From NCBI RefSeq assembly GCF_000190535.1, contig NC_015160.1, positions 744,001 through 808,000 on the forward strand: a stretch of DNA of 64,000 nt, written 5' to 3'. This document shows positions 37,528 through 46,962 of the stretch, piece after piece; position 1 is the first letter of the stretch; every line of letters starts with the position of its first letter. A program made the translations under genes and the position numbers. This DNA comes from Odoribacter splanchnicus DSM 20712 (GTDB taxonomy: Bacteria > Bacteroidota > Bacteroidia > Bacteroidales > Marinifilaceae). The notes beneath the pieces are model-generated. The model was not told where the DNA came from. It saw nothing but the letters and a program-made list of their open reading frames with translations, and ran no database searches.

Positions 37528-38739
37528 ATGAGAACTATCGCAATCCTGTGTGGCGGAGGACCGGCACCGGGTATTAATACAGTTGTGGCAACTGTAACCA
37601 AAGTGTTTTTGAAAGACGGATTCCGGGTTTTGGCTATCCACGAAGGGTATAAAGGATTATTTGCTGCACATCCCGAGGTGGAGGAACTGACTTATGAAAA
37701 AGCCGATCAAATCTACAGCCGTGGAGGCTCTGCCATAAAGATGAGCCGTTTTAAACCGGAAGACCAGGATTTCACGACAGCTTTGTTTGTAAAAGAAGGT
37801 ATTGAATTGCTGGTGACTATCGGAGGAGACGATACCGCTTCGACGGCTAACCGACTGACGAAATATCTGGCAGCTCATCAGGTAAATATCCGGAATATCC
37901 ATGTCCCTAAGACAATAGACAATGACCTGCCTCTGCCGGAAGGTATACCGACTTTCGGGTTTACTTCCGCCAAAGAAATGGGGGTGACTATCGGTAAAGT
38001 GATAAAAGCAGAGGCATCTACGACCCAAAACTGGTATCTACTGATGTCTATGGGAAGGGAAGCCGGCCACCTGGCTTTCGAGATCGGTAAGGGGATACAT
38101 GCTTCCATGATCATTATCCCGGAAATGTTCAATAAGACACAAATTACGATCGATAAAATTGTTCGCCTGATCATATCTTCCATGATCAAACGCCGGATCG
38201 TGGGGCAGAAATTCGGTGTCGTTGTAGTAGGTGAAGGAATTTTTCATTTTCTACAGGATGAAGATATTGCTTCTTCCGGAATCACTTTCGATTATGACGC
38301 TCACGGACATCCTGAATTGTCGGAAGTGAGTAAAGCCCATGTGATCAGTAAAATACTTAAAAACCGGTTGAAAGAACTGAATCTGGATATTATTTGCCGT
38401 CCGGTAGAAGTGGGGTATTCTTTGAGGTGTGTGGATCCTTCGGCTTTTGATTTGACTTATTGCACCACTTTGGGAATCGGAGTGAAAAAACTTTATGACG
38501 AAGGACATTCCGGTTGTATGGTTGCGGTAAATCTCGAAGAAGAAGTAATCCCTGTGTATCTGAAGGATGTAGAAGACGAGCATGGCAAAATCCGTACCCG
38601 TTTGGTGAATATCGATAAAGAAGTAGTACGACAAACCCTGGCTGAAAATATTTACTACCTTACTGCTCAGGATCGCTCTCTGGCGCGTAAATGGCTGGCC
38701 GATCCGGAACCGTTCGAGTATGAGAGAATATTAGGATGA
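37528..38739 (+). CDS. pfp: 6-phosphofructokinase, PPi-dependent type by its active site
   Basis: A 403-residue phosphofructokinase-family enzyme. The N-terminal phosphate loop is ILCGGGPAPGINTVV. The donor site reads TIGGDDTAST and the next block PKTIDNDLPLPEG; Asp in GGDD and Lys in PKTIDND are the residues that in characterised enzymes shut out ATP and favour pyrophosphate, whereas ATP enzymes have GGDGS and a Gly before TIDND. Fructose 6-phosphate binding appears as MSMGREAGHLAFEIG. It therefore probably runs reversibly with PPi. It is followed after 16 nt by a zinc dehydrogenase gene, likely co-transcribed. Confidence 0.88.
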   Translation: MRTIAILCGGGPAPGINTVVATVTKVFLKDGFRVLAIHEGYKGLFAAHPEVEELTYEKADQIYSRGGSAIKMSRFKPEDQDFTTALFVKEGIELLVTIGGDDTASTANRLTKYLAAHQVNIRNIHVPKTIDNDLPLPEGIPTFGFTSAKEMGVTIGKVIKAEASTTQNWYLLMSMGREAGHLAFEIGKGIHASMIIIPEMFNKTQITIDKIVRLIISSMIKRRIVGQKFGVVVVGEGIFHFLQDEDIASSGITFDYDAHGHPELSEVSKAHVISKILKNRLKELNLDIICRPVEVGYSLRCVDPSAFDLTYCTTLGIGVKKLYDEGHSGCMVAVNLEEEVIPVYLKDVEDEHGKIRTRLVNIDKEVVRQTLAENIYYLTAQDRSLARKWLADPEPFEYERILG

Positions 38740-38755
38740 TAATTACGTTTTCATT

Positions 38756-39805
38756 ATGCTGGCATACACCTATATTGAACAAGGGAAATTCGAATTACTG
38801 GAAAAGCAGAGACCGCAAATAAAAGATTCGCGTGATGCTATTGTACGTGTAACGCTTAGCAGTATTTGTACCAGTGATCTGCACATAAAACACGGCAGTG
38901 TCCCCCGGGCTCTACCCGGAATAACAGTCGGGCACGAAATGGTGGGTATCGTAGAAGAGATCGGTATTGATGTCGGTTCGGTCAAGCCCGGAGACAGGGT
39001 CACTGTAAATGTCGAGACATTTTGCGGGGAATGTTTTTTCTGCAGACGGGGATATGTAAATAATTGCACCGATCCGGACGGAGGATGGGCTTTAGGGTGT
39101 CGTATCGATGGAGGGCAGGCCGAATATGTGCGGGTTCCTTATGCCGACCGGGGATTGAACCGTATTCCCGATACCGTTAGTGACGAACAGGCTTTGTTTG
39201 TCGGCGATGTGCTGGCTACGGGTTTTTGGGCTTCCCGCATTTCGGAGATTTCCCGGGAGGATACCGTCCTTATTATCGGTGCCGGTCCTACCGGAGTCTG
39301 TACCTTACTTTGTACTCTGCTAAAACATCCAAAACGTATTATCGTTTGTGAAAAATCTCCTGAGCGAATCCGTTTTATTCAGGAATATTATCCGGAGGTA
39401 GAGGTAACTACACCGGAAGACTGCAAAAATTTCGTACTTCAAAACAGTGAGCATGGTGGAGCCGATGTGGTGTTGGAGGTGGCGGGAGGGGCGGACACCT
39501 TCCGTTTGGCATGGGATTGTGCCCGTCCCAATGCCATTATCACTATCGTAGCTCTTTACGATAAACCCCAACTTCTTCCTTTACCCGATATGTATGGTAA
39601 GAACCTGATCTTCAAAACCGGTGGAGTTGACGGTTGTGATTGTGCCGAGATCCTCCGGTTAATCGAGGAAGGGAAAATAGATACGACTCCTCTCATTACT
39701 CATAGATTCCCGCTGAAGGATATCGGAAAAGCTTACCATATCTTTGAAAACAAACTGGATGGGGTAATCAAGGTGGCCATAATTTCAAAAGTGGGCCATT
39801 TATAG
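38756..39805 (+). CDS. Zinc-dependent alcohol/polyol dehydrogenase, MDR family
   Basis: A 349-residue medium-chain dehydrogenase. The catalytic zinc ligands are in SSICTSDLHIKHG and TVGHEMVG, the structural zinc lobe is CGECFFCRRGYVNNC, and the NAD(P) fold is VLIIGAGPTGVCTLLC. Substrate is not determined by these motifs; sorbitol/threonine-type relatives are the closest pattern. It follows the phosphofructokinase gene by 16 nt and its end overlaps the convergent porin-like gene by 6 nt. Confidence 0.85.
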   Translation: MLAYTYIEQGKFELLEKQRPQIKDSRDAIVRVTLSSICTSDLHIKHGSVPRALPGITVGHEMVGIVEEIGIDVGSVKPGDRVTVNVETFCGECFFCRRGYVNNCTDPDGGWALGCRIDGGQAEYVRVPYADRGLNRIPDTVSDEQALFVGDVLATGFWASRISEISREDTVLIIGAGPTGVCTLLCTLLKHPKRIIVCEKSPERIRFIQEYYPEVEVTTPEDCKNFVLQNSEHGGADVVLEVAGGADTFRLAWDCARPNAIITIVALYDKPQLLPLPDMYGKNLIFKTGGVDGCDCAEILRLIEEGKIDTTPLITHRFPLKDIGKAYHIFENKLDGVIKVAIISKVGHL

Positions 39806-40990
39806 AATAGGAATTTTATAAATCAGCCCCAGGGAGAAGGTTTGAGGATGTTCGTCCAAAGCCTGAAAATTTTTTCCCAAAGCCGTATAGGTGTATCGTT
39901 TCCCCCGGTAGGCTGCGAAGAAATGGAGATTTTCTTTCATCGGATAATATTCGATACCACCCTGATATCCCCAGGTAGTTCTGTATTTTCCGGATAGTAA
40001 GAGCCCGTTGCTTTTTCTGACTTCAGCCGTTTCATACATCCCTTTGGCAAACAGGTTGAGTTTCGGGAAAATACGGTAATTGATACGGCTCACCAGAGAT
40101 AGATAGCCGCTGTGTTGTGCACGCACAGGTTGATCTTCCCGGTAGGTAATGCCGGAAATAATACCCAGTTTGTCTATATCTTCTGCCGAATACATCACAT
40201 CGAAATACAGGTTGAATCTTTCCTGTACCCAGGCTGCTGCCAAAGCCAGAAAATAGACATTTTGCTTTTCGCCTTCGTGGAATAAAGAAAAAGAACAGCG
40301 GGTGAGTAAATGTTCGTTCAGAAAATTGCCGTTCCAGTTTAGGGTATAGCCGAGGGGGGCTTTGGCTGCTTTGACTTTTTCAGGGAGAGGACCGTAAGTG
40401 TCGTCGGCTTTTCCGGAATGTCCGTCGACGATCTGGAAACGGATTTCCTGGGTCGGTGTCAGCCACCAGCAAAGATTGGCGCCGACCAGAAAGCAGGTGA
40501 TCTCATTTCCCAGGTCCGAATATTCATAAACTTCTGCCGGATTGGCATCGTATTCGAAACCTCCGAAATCGGCGTATTGTTTACCGATAAAAGTCGATAC
40601 GGTAGGAGTGATCCGGAATCCGACACCGAGACAATCGATAGAAGAGGGCATATTGTCGAGCTGTCCGGGGGTATTGTTCCGGTTCAGATGCTGCAACCAT
40701 TTGTAATAGATCCGGTCGGTGACGTCACCACTGACTTCCAGACGCAGATAATCTACCCGAAAAGCCGATTTTTCGGTAGACTGGCTGGATAAGGCGGTAT
40801 GATAAGCGATCCGGGTATTTAAATCGACATGCGGCAAACGATTGCGTTTGGAAAGGCCGGAAAGCTTTTCAAAAAGGGTTTGTCCTTTGAGGGAATCTAC
40901 CCATAAAGAGGCCGGCGCAGCATAGCACAACAAAATAAAAAGCCCCAGGAGGCTAAAGTATCGGATCTGATTCATATTTTTTATATTCAC
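39800..40990 (-). CDS. Outer-membrane porin-like protein, paralog A
   Basis: A 396-residue outer-membrane beta-barrel protein with a signal peptide ending near YAAPASLW and a last strand ending FSLGLIYKIPIL. Internal features include RIYYKWLQHLNRNNTPGQLD, FIGKQYADFGGFEYDANPAEV and repeated 10-12-residue amphipathic strands, the pattern of OprO/OprP-like phosphate-selective porins. It is the second of two tandem paralogs (the other at 41071-42252), with strong similarity in GYLAGIEYYPM/GYQGGIEYYPMKENLHFF. It forms the end of the asparaginase-transporter cluster. The solute is not known from sequence. Confidence 0.8.
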   Translation of the reverse strand: MNIKNMNQIRYFSLLGLFILLCYAAPASLWVDSLKGQTLFEKLSGLSKRNRLPHVDLNTRIAYHTALSSQSTEKSAFRVDYLRLEVSGDVTDRIYYKWLQHLNRNNTPGQLDNMPSSIDCLGVGFRITPTVSTFIGKQYADFGGFEYDANPAEVYEYSDLGNEITCFLVGANLCWWLTPTQEIRFQIVDGHSGKADDTYGPLPEKVKAAKAPLGYTLNWNGNFLNEHLLTRCSFSLFHEGEKQNVYFLALAAAWVQERFNLYFDVMYSAEDIDKLGIISGITYREDQPVRAQHSGYLSLVSRINYRIFPKLNLFAKGMYETAEVRKSNGLLLSGKYRTTWGYQGGIEYYPMKENLHFFAAYRGKRYTYTALGKNFQALDEHPQTFSLGLIYKIPIL

Positions 40991-41070
40991 GGTTTACAGG
41001 CCGCAAAAATAATCATTTCACGATAATAATTGTGCGGAGAACAGGATGATTATTTCTCCGCACAATTTGA

Positions 41071-42252
41071 TCAGAATACAGGAAGCTGGTATACTAATCC
41101 TAATTCAATACGTTGTGGATTACTATTACCGACTCCGAATATTTTAGCTTTGTCGGTATATTGGAAAGAGCGGCCGATGTAATTCAGAAAGAAATGGAGG
41201 TTCTCTTCCATCGGATAATATTCGATTCCGGCCAGATATCCCCAGGAAGTCCGGTATTTTCCCTTGGCAAGTAAGTCTGAGGCTTTCTCTACTGAAGCGG
41301 TTTCATACATTCCCTTTGCAAAGAGATTCAGCTTGGGAAGAACCCGGTAGTTGAGGTGAAGCACCAGAGATAGGTAACGGGTGTCCAGGGCCCGGGTGTC
41401 ATATCCGTCATTAGCGGTAATTTCCGAAATGATACCTGTACGGTCGAGGTCTTCGGAGGAATACATAAAGTCGAGAAAACCGATAAAACGGTTTAAATTG
41501 ACTTCGGTTCCCAAAGCATAATAATACCAATTCTGTTTTTTTGCTTCGTGGAAGATAGAGGCAGACCAACGTGTTTTCAACTTATCTTCCAGCATGCTGC
41601 CGTTCCAGTTTAACGTATAACCGAGCGGGGCTTTCGAAGCTTCGATGTTGTCCGGAACTTTTCCGTACATCTCTTTAAACGAACCGTTCCGTGAATCGAC
41701 GACCTGAAAATGAAAATCGTGTCGATCGTTGAGCCGATATGAAAAATCGACTCCGGTCAAAAAATTACTCATGTATTCCAGCATATCACAGTATTGATAC
41801 ACTTCGATCGGGTTCAGGTCGAATTCGAATCCTCCGAATGCAGTACATTGTTTTCCGGCAAATACGGAAAATTGATCGGTAACATGAAAACCGACGGCTG
41901 CATAATCGATCGACGTGGGTAGGTTGTCCAAGGATTGGGCATTATTCGCCCGGTTTAAACGCTGACGATAACGGTAATAAATCCGGTCGGTGATGTTACC
42001 CTTGGCTTCGATCCGGAGCTGATTCATCCGGAAAGAAGTTTGTTCTTCATTGCCATTATTAAAGTATACATTGAAACTACCCTGCATATTCAGGTACAGG
42101 TTAAAGGCATCCGTTTTTTTTTCGAGACGGGTTACTCGTTCGAATAAAGCGGGGCCTCCGGCATCCGTGGAAGATTGCATGTCCAGGTGTTGGGCATACA
42201 AGGCCGGAAAGGAGAGTGTACATAATCCGCATAACAATATCCATTTTTTCAT
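41071..42252 (-). CDS. Outer-membrane porin-like protein, paralog B
   Basis: A 393-residue sister of the gene at 39800. It begins with a signal peptide (MKKWILLCGLCTLSFPALYA) and shares the RIYYRYRQRLNRANNAQSLD, FAGKQCTAFGGFEFDLNPIEV and GYTLNWNGSMLEDKL blocks; the C-terminal strand is IELGLVYQLPVF. The pair arose by tandem duplication. It lies 11 nt downstream of the asparaginase gene, so outer-membrane passage of the asparaginase substrate or its product is a reasonable inference. A coil-like segment (FERVTRLEKKTDAFNLYL) precedes the barrel. Confidence 0.82.
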   Translation of the reverse strand: MKKWILLCGLCTLSFPALYAQHLDMQSSTDAGGPALFERVTRLEKKTDAFNLYLNMQGSFNVYFNNGNEEQTSFRMNQLRIEAKGNITDRIYYRYRQRLNRANNAQSLDNLPTSIDYAAVGFHVTDQFSVFAGKQCTAFGGFEFDLNPIEVYQYCDMLEYMSNFLTGVDFSYRLNDRHDFHFQVVDSRNGSFKEMYGKVPDNIEASKAPLGYTLNWNGSMLEDKLKTRWSASIFHEAKKQNWYYYALGTEVNLNRFIGFLDFMYSSEDLDRTGIISEITANDGYDTRALDTRYLSLVLHLNYRVLPKLNLFAKGMYETASVEKASDLLAKGKYRTSWGYLAGIEYYPMEENLHFFLNYIGRSFQYTDKAKIFGVGNSNPQRIELGLVYQLPVF

Positions 42253-42263
42253 AGAGAGTCGGT

Positions 42264-43325
42264 TTAATAAGCATTAAAATAATTCTGAATGACTTGTGGA
42301 TCTTTTGTTTTTGTCAAAGCCAGCATCAAGAGTATCCGGGCTTTTTGAGGATTCAATTCCTGTGAAGCCACAAAACCGTATTTGGCATCGTCTACCTCGG
42401 CATCGAGTGTTGTCGGTCCGGTCGGAACGCGGCTGGAACGTACCACCAGTATACCTTGTTTACTGGCATTTACCAATTTGTCGAACAAATTCTTATGGAT
42501 ATTACCGTTTCCGACTCCGGCATGGACGATACCTTGGTAACTGTTGGTGATCAATGCATCCAAAGCTTCGGGTTCGACATTGGAATAACTGTAAACAATA
42601 CCTACTTTAGGTAATTTATCCAGATGAGTGACATCGAATACCGATTGGAGCGTATGGAGTTTATCGGTCGATTGGTTATAATGTACTTTTCCATTGAATA
42701 CATACCCTAAAGCTCCGGAATTGGGGGCTTGGAAAGCTTGTACGTTGATGGTATTCATCTTGGTGGCGGCATGGGCACCCAGGATGCTGCCGTTCATCAC
42801 GATCATCACTCCGCGACCGACCGACTCGGAAGCACCGGCGGTAACGACGGCATTATAGAGATTCAGCGGACCGTCGGCACTCAATGAGGTTGCCGGACGC
42901 ATCGCTCCGACAAGTACTACCGGTTTATTGCTTTTTACGGTCAGGTTTAAGAAAAAGGCCGTTTCCTCCATGGTATCTGTGCCGTGGGTGATCACTACAC
43001 CGTCCACCTCTTTTCTTTGTAGCAGTTCGTTCAGATAATGAGCCAGTTTCAACCAAACTTCGTCGGACATATCCTGGGAACCGATTTTTACAATCTGCTC
43101 TCCGGTGATGTTAGCGATTTCTTTCAATTCGGGTACCGCCGAAATTAATTCGTTGATCGCAACCTGACCGGCCCGGTAACTGCTTCCGGTAGTACTGGTC
43201 CCTGTGCCGGCAATGGTTCCTCCCGTAGCCAGAATGTGAATGTTAGGCAGTTTTTGTGCGAAACTTCCTGCCTGTAAAAACAGAAAGAGTGTGGCAAATA
43301 AGAAAATAAATCTAAGTGTTTTCAT
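42264..43325 (-). CDS. ansB: Periplasmic type II L-asparaginase
   Basis: A 353-residue exported enzyme hydrolysing asparagine to aspartate and ammonia. It has a signal peptide (MKTLRFIFLFATLFLFLQAG) and the two active-site threonine blocks: ILATGGTIAGTGTSTTG and VITHGTDTMEETAFFL. Other matches are MRPATSLSADGPLNLYNAV and SSRVPTGPTT. The start at 43325 is picked over an in-frame ATG at 43346 because the signal peptide starts there. It lies between the dicarboxylate transporter (30 nt upstream) and the porin pair, giving the enzyme, the importer and the outer-membrane route in one operon. Confidence 0.95.
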   Translation of the reverse strand: MKTLRFIFLFATLFLFLQAGSFAQKLPNIHILATGGTIAGTGTSTTGSSYRAGQVAINELISAVPELKEIANITGEQIVKIGSQDMSDEVWLKLAHYLNELLQRKEVDGVVITHGTDTMEETAFFLNLTVKSNKPVVLVGAMRPATSLSADGPLNLYNAVVTAGASESVGRGVMIVMNGSILGAHAATKMNTINVQAFQAPNSGALGYVFNGKVHYNQSTDKLHTLQSVFDVTHLDKLPKVGIVYSYSNVEPEALDALITNSYQGIVHAGVGNGNIHKNLFDKLVNASKQGILVVRSSRVPTGPTTLDAEVDDAKYGFVASQELNPQKARILLMLALTKTKDPQVIQNYFNAY

Positions 43326-43354
43326 ATCATTCGGTTTAAAAGTCAATAAAATGC

Positions 43355-44668
43355 TTAGAAAATAAATTGTACCAAAATCAGTCCGGTCACGACGGAGGTG
43401 ATGGTAGCGATCAGTCCCGGCATCATAAAAGAGTGGTTCAGGACATATTTTCCGATACGGGTAGTCCCTGTCCGGTCGAAATTAATGGCCGCGACAACTG
43501 TCGGGTAGTTGGGAATAAAGAAATAACCGTTTACAGCCGGAAACATGGCGATCAACAAAAAAGGTGAAATACCCAGGGCAATCCCCAAGGGCATAAAAGC
43601 CCGGACGGTAGCGGCCTGGCTGTATAACAGGATAGACATGATGAACAGGGCGATCCCGAACAACCAAGGCATTTGTGTGACTATTCCCTCGATAGATCCT
43701 TTCAGTTCGGTCATATTTCCTTGTAAGAAAGTATCACCCATCCAAGCGATACCGAAGATCGCGACAACGGCCTGCATTCCGGCCGAAAAGACACTACCCT
43801 GAGCTGCTTTGATTCCGTTGGCTTTCGTGAATAATAAAATCAAAGCTGCAGCCGATAACATCAGGATCTCGATAATAGAAGCCATATCGACAGTGACCGG
43901 TTTCCCATCGATAATATGAGAGGGACGGAGGTTGTCGAAAGACCCGAAGATAACGATGAAAACAGTGGCAATCACAAAGATAAGAACAGAAAGTAAAGCC
44001 TTATGTTTATTACCTATATCCTTGAGTTCATAATGGCTGTTGTCTAATAAACCTTCCTTCAGACGTCTTTGGTATTCGGGATCGTCGACTAATTCTTTAC
44101 CTACCCTTAGCGAATACAAAGCTCCGAGAAAGACGCCGCATAGCGTGGATGGAATCGTAATGATCAGGATATCGAGCAAAGAGATATTGAATCCGGTTAA
44201 AAGTCCCAAAAGGGCAACGGTAGCCGCAGAGATCGGACTGGCTGTAATGGCTTGCTGGGAAGCGATGACAGCTATTCCTAAAGGACGTTCGGGGCGTATT
44301 TTGGTTTCCCGGGCTACTTCGGCAATGACCGGAAGAACAGAATAAGCGACATGGCCTGTTCCGGCTACAAAAGAAAAGAAATAGGTCACCAGGGGACTTA
44401 GGAAGGTGATTTGGGCGGGACGTTTCCGTAAGAGGTGCTCGGCTCCGCGTACCATCAGGTCCAATCCTCCGGCTGCCTGCATACAAGCAGCGGCAGTAAT
44501 AACAGCAACTATCATCAGCATCACATCGATAGGAGGGGTTGTCGGTTGTAAACCGAAAACAAAAGTCAAAATTCCCAGACCGATACCTCCCATAACCCCC
44601 AAACCGATACCTCCTAAACGGGCACCGACGATGATCGCTGTTAAAACAAAAGCAAATTGTAGTATCAT
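43355..44668 (-). CDS. Anaerobic C4-dicarboxylate transporter, Dcu family
   Basis: A 437-residue inner-membrane carrier with about ten to twelve hydrophobic segments. Family blocks are GVMGGIGLGILTFVFGL, AAGGLDLMVRGAEHLLRK, ASQQAITASPISAATVALLG and PNYPTVVAAINFDRTGTTRIG (core NYPTVVAAINFDRTG). DcuA/DcuB exchange aspartate or fumarate for succinate during anaerobic fumarate respiration. Placed first in the operon with asparaginase and two porin-like proteins, it would take up the aspartate made by the periplasmic asparaginase, leading to fumarate. DcuA against DcuB type is not settled from sequence. Confidence 0.92.
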   Translation of the reverse strand: MILQFAFVLTAIIVGARLGGIGLGVMGGIGLGILTFVFGLQPTTPPIDVMLMIVAVITAAACMQAAGGLDLMVRGAEHLLRKRPAQITFLSPLVTYFFSFVAGTGHVAYSVLPVIAEVARETKIRPERPLGIAVIASQQAITASPISAATVALLGLLTGFNISLLDILIITIPSTLCGVFLGALYSLRVGKELVDDPEYQRRLKEGLLDNSHYELKDIGNKHKALLSVLIFVIATVFIVIFGSFDNLRPSHIIDGKPVTVDMASIIEILMLSAAALILLFTKANGIKAAQGSVFSAGMQAVVAIFGIAWMGDTFLQGNMTELKGSIEGIVTQMPWLFGIALFIMSILLYSQAATVRAFMPLGIALGISPFLLIAMFPAVNGYFFIPNYPTVVAAINFDRTGTTRIGKYVLNHSFMMPGLIATITSVVTGLILVQFIF

Positions 44669-44835
44669 ACCCTTTTTTTATACTCTAACAAATTGTACAC
44701 AAATAATTCAAAAATGTTTCATTTACATGGAGATATCTATCTATTTTCTTGTAAGATTAAAAAAAAATCTACATCTTCGCGGGCGAATTTATCATATCGG
44801 GAAAAGATTTTATTATTATCAAAAAACAATTAAGA

Positions 44836-45534
44836 ATGAGAACATTAGGAAAATTGAAATTAATAGCAGTTTCTGCTGCTTTAGTATTGGGAATGAGTTC
44901 CTGTTTAAAGAACGATAAGAAATTCGCCATTTATGCATCACCGGCTTATATTCTTCAGGAAGGGAACAGGTATCAGCTGCAAATTCAAGTGCAGGGAAAT
45001 GAACAAATAAAGTCGGCTTCAGCTTCTTTGAATGGTAAAAACTATTCTTTTTCTGCTGTGGAAGGCTCCCAAAATTTTTTGATGCAGATCAATGCTTATT
45101 CAGCACCGACATTGGATACGATCAAGGAAGGTTTATGCACCGTTACTGCTTTTAATGCCGAAGGCAATTCGGCAGTCAGCCAACTCCAGTTTTATGGTAC
45201 GGATAAAAAAATCGGAAATGTTACGCTGACAAAATTTTCTTATTCCGGAGCTGATGGTAAAGTAACTGCGGAATGGAATAAAGTCGAAAATGCAGAAGCC
45301 TATTATTTATTGTATCGGATCAAAAGTTCTTCTATGATGTTCGGAGATAATATGTGGCTTCCGTATGTTCAGTTGTCTGTCACCGATAAAGAGAACCCCT
45401 CTGCAACGACAAATATTCCTTTTACTAAAGACGGTGAATATGAAATTGCAATCGGAGCTACCTATAAGACAGCTTTGAGAGTATCCGACCGTACTTTGCG
45501 TGTTACCGGCGGAAAAGATGCTTCTATCAACTAA
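44836..45534 (+). CDS. Lipoprotein of unknown function
   Basis: A 232-residue lipoprotein; signal MRTLGKLKLIAVSAALVLGM is followed by SSC, so the anchor is at about residue 23. The mature part is beta-rich with an Ig- or Fn3-like look (GKVTAEWNKVENAEAYYLLY near residue 150 resembles a fibronectin type III strand pattern). I do not recognise a named family. It is divergent from the Dcu operon, monocistronic and followed by a strong terminator. Confidence 0.75.
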   Translation: MRTLGKLKLIAVSAALVLGMSSCLKNDKKFAIYASPAYILQEGNRYQLQIQVQGNEQIKSASASLNGKNYSFSAVEGSQNFLMQINAYSAPTLDTIKEGLCTVTAFNAEGNSAVSQLQFYGTDKKIGNVTLTKFSYSGADGKVTAEWNKVENAEAYYLLYRIKSSSMMFGDNMWLPYVQLSVTDKENPSATTNIPFTKDGEYEIAIGATYKTALRVSDRTLRVTGGKDASIN

Positions 45535-45560
45535 GCTTTTTTAGAAAAATCATATCGGAA

Positions 45561-45590
45561 AGCGGGATTTTATCGATCCCGTTTTTCTTT
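45561..45590 (+). terminator. Terminator after the lipoprotein
   Basis: CGGGAT (45563-45568) and ATCCCG (45576-45581) close a 7-nt loop, followed by TTTTTCTTTT. Located about 28 nt after the stop. Confidence 0.85.
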
Positions 45591-45686
45591 TGTCTGTATT
45601 TTTGCCGACTCCGTGTCTGAGTTGAATTCGGTCCTGAATGATACCGGAAAATGAGATGGGAATCGGCGGCAAAAGAATATATTAAA

Positions 45687-45719
45687 ATGAACCCCCCGAG
45701 CCGATAAGCAAGAGGGGTA
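45687..45719 (-). terminator. Probable terminator after ackA
   Basis: On the minus strand ACCCCTC and GGGGGGT are complementary in a short hairpin followed by TTCATTTT, about 22 nt past the ackA stop. Pairing is only 5-6 bp, so this is tentative. Confidence 0.5.
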
Positions 45720-45740
45720 AAAACGGTATGTACCGAAGGA

Positions 45741-46934
45741 TTAGCTCAATCTTACTGTATCCATAGCGATCACAAGCTCTTCATCTGTAGTAACCGTCAT
45801 CACCGTGGTAGTCGATTGTTCTGTGCTGATAATCGTATCTTTTCCCCGGACTTCGTTCTTTTGTTTGTCGACCTGGATGCCAAGGTAGTCCATATTCTTA
45901 CAGGTTTCCCAGCGTACCAGATTGTCGTTTTCGCCGATACCTCCCGTGAAGATAATCAAGTCTACACCGTTCAGTACTGCGGCGTAAGCTCCGATATATT
46001 TCTTCACATTGTAACAGAAGACATCGAGAGCCAAGGCCGCTTTTTCGTTGCCTTTTTCCATGGCTGCCTGCAATTCGCGGAAGTCAGAAGAAACACCGGA
46101 GATTCCCTGAACCCCTGATTTCTTATTAATCAAATTATTGGCTTTGGGAAGGTCCAGCCCTTCTTTTTCACAGATATAGAGTAGGGCACCCAAATCCAGA
46201 TCTCCGGCCCGCGTTCCCATCACTAGTCCGGCTACAGGAGTAAATCCCATCGAGGTATCGACCGATTTACCTTTATCGATCGCCGTAATCGAAGCTCCGT
46301 TACCCAAATGGCAAGTGATGATTTTCTTTTCGGTAATATCCCAACCTAAGATCCGGCATGCTTTCTCTGCTACAAATTTATGGGAAGTACCGTGGAAGCC
46401 ATATCTTCTGACTCCGTATTCTTCATAATATTCGTAAGGAATACCATAAATGAAAGCTTTTTTAGGCAGAGTCTGATGGAAAGAAGTATCGAAAACGGCT
46501 ACCTGAGGTACGGAAGGAAGCAATTTTTCCATCGTTTCGATCCCTTTCAGGTTTGCCGGATTGTGCAGAGGAGCGATTTCACCTAAAGCTTTGATTTTAG
46601 CTTTGGCTTCATCGTCGATTTTCACGCTCTCGGAGAAATATTCACCTCCGTGTGCAACACGATGGCCGACAGCATCGATTTCGTTCAGAGATTTCAATAC
46701 TCCATGGTCAGGATGAACCAATGCTTTCAGGATCAGATCCATACCGACACTATGGTCCATAATCGGTTGCTCGGCGACTACTTTGTCTTTACCTTCCGGT
46801 TTATAGGTAAAACTACCGTAAGTCAAACCGATTTTTTCTACAATACCTTTGGCGAGCACGACAGGTACTGCATCCATATTCAGTAATTGATACTTGATGG
46901 ACGAACTACCGCAGTTTAATACTAAAACATTCAT
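45741..46934 (-). CDS. ackA: Acetate kinase
   Basis: A 397-residue kinase producing ATP and acetate from acetyl phosphate. It starts MNVLVLNCGSSSIKYQL with the ASKHA phosphate-1 loop, and contains HRVAHGGEYFSE, FDTSFHQTLP, RRYGFHGTSHKFVA, HLGNGASITAI and GFTPVAGLVMGTRAGDLD. Length matches the family. It follows pta by 28 nt on the same strand, forming the fermentation pair that turns acetyl-CoA into acetate. Confidence 0.98.
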   Translation of the reverse strand: MNVLVLNCGSSSIKYQLLNMDAVPVVLAKGIVEKIGLTYGSFTYKPEGKDKVVAEQPIMDHSVGMDLILKALVHPDHGVLKSLNEIDAVGHRVAHGGEYFSESVKIDDEAKAKIKALGEIAPLHNPANLKGIETMEKLLPSVPQVAVFDTSFHQTLPKKAFIYGIPYEYYEEYGVRRYGFHGTSHKFVAEKACRILGWDITEKKIITCHLGNGASITAIDKGKSVDTSMGFTPVAGLVMGTRAGDLDLGALLYICEKEGLDLPKANNLINKKSGVQGISGVSSDFRELQAAMEKGNEKAALALDVFCYNVKKYIGAYAAVLNGVDLIIFTGGIGENDNLVRWETCKNMDYLGIQVDKQKNEVRGKDTIISTEQSTTTVMTVTTDEELVIAMDTVRLS

Positions 46935-46962
46935 TTCTATTTTATTAAACGTTTTTATTCCG

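Noticed and set aside
44669..44835. Promoter for the Dcu operon
   Set aside because: Only an imperfect TAnnnTTTG-like string is seen on the minus strand; not strong enough to list.
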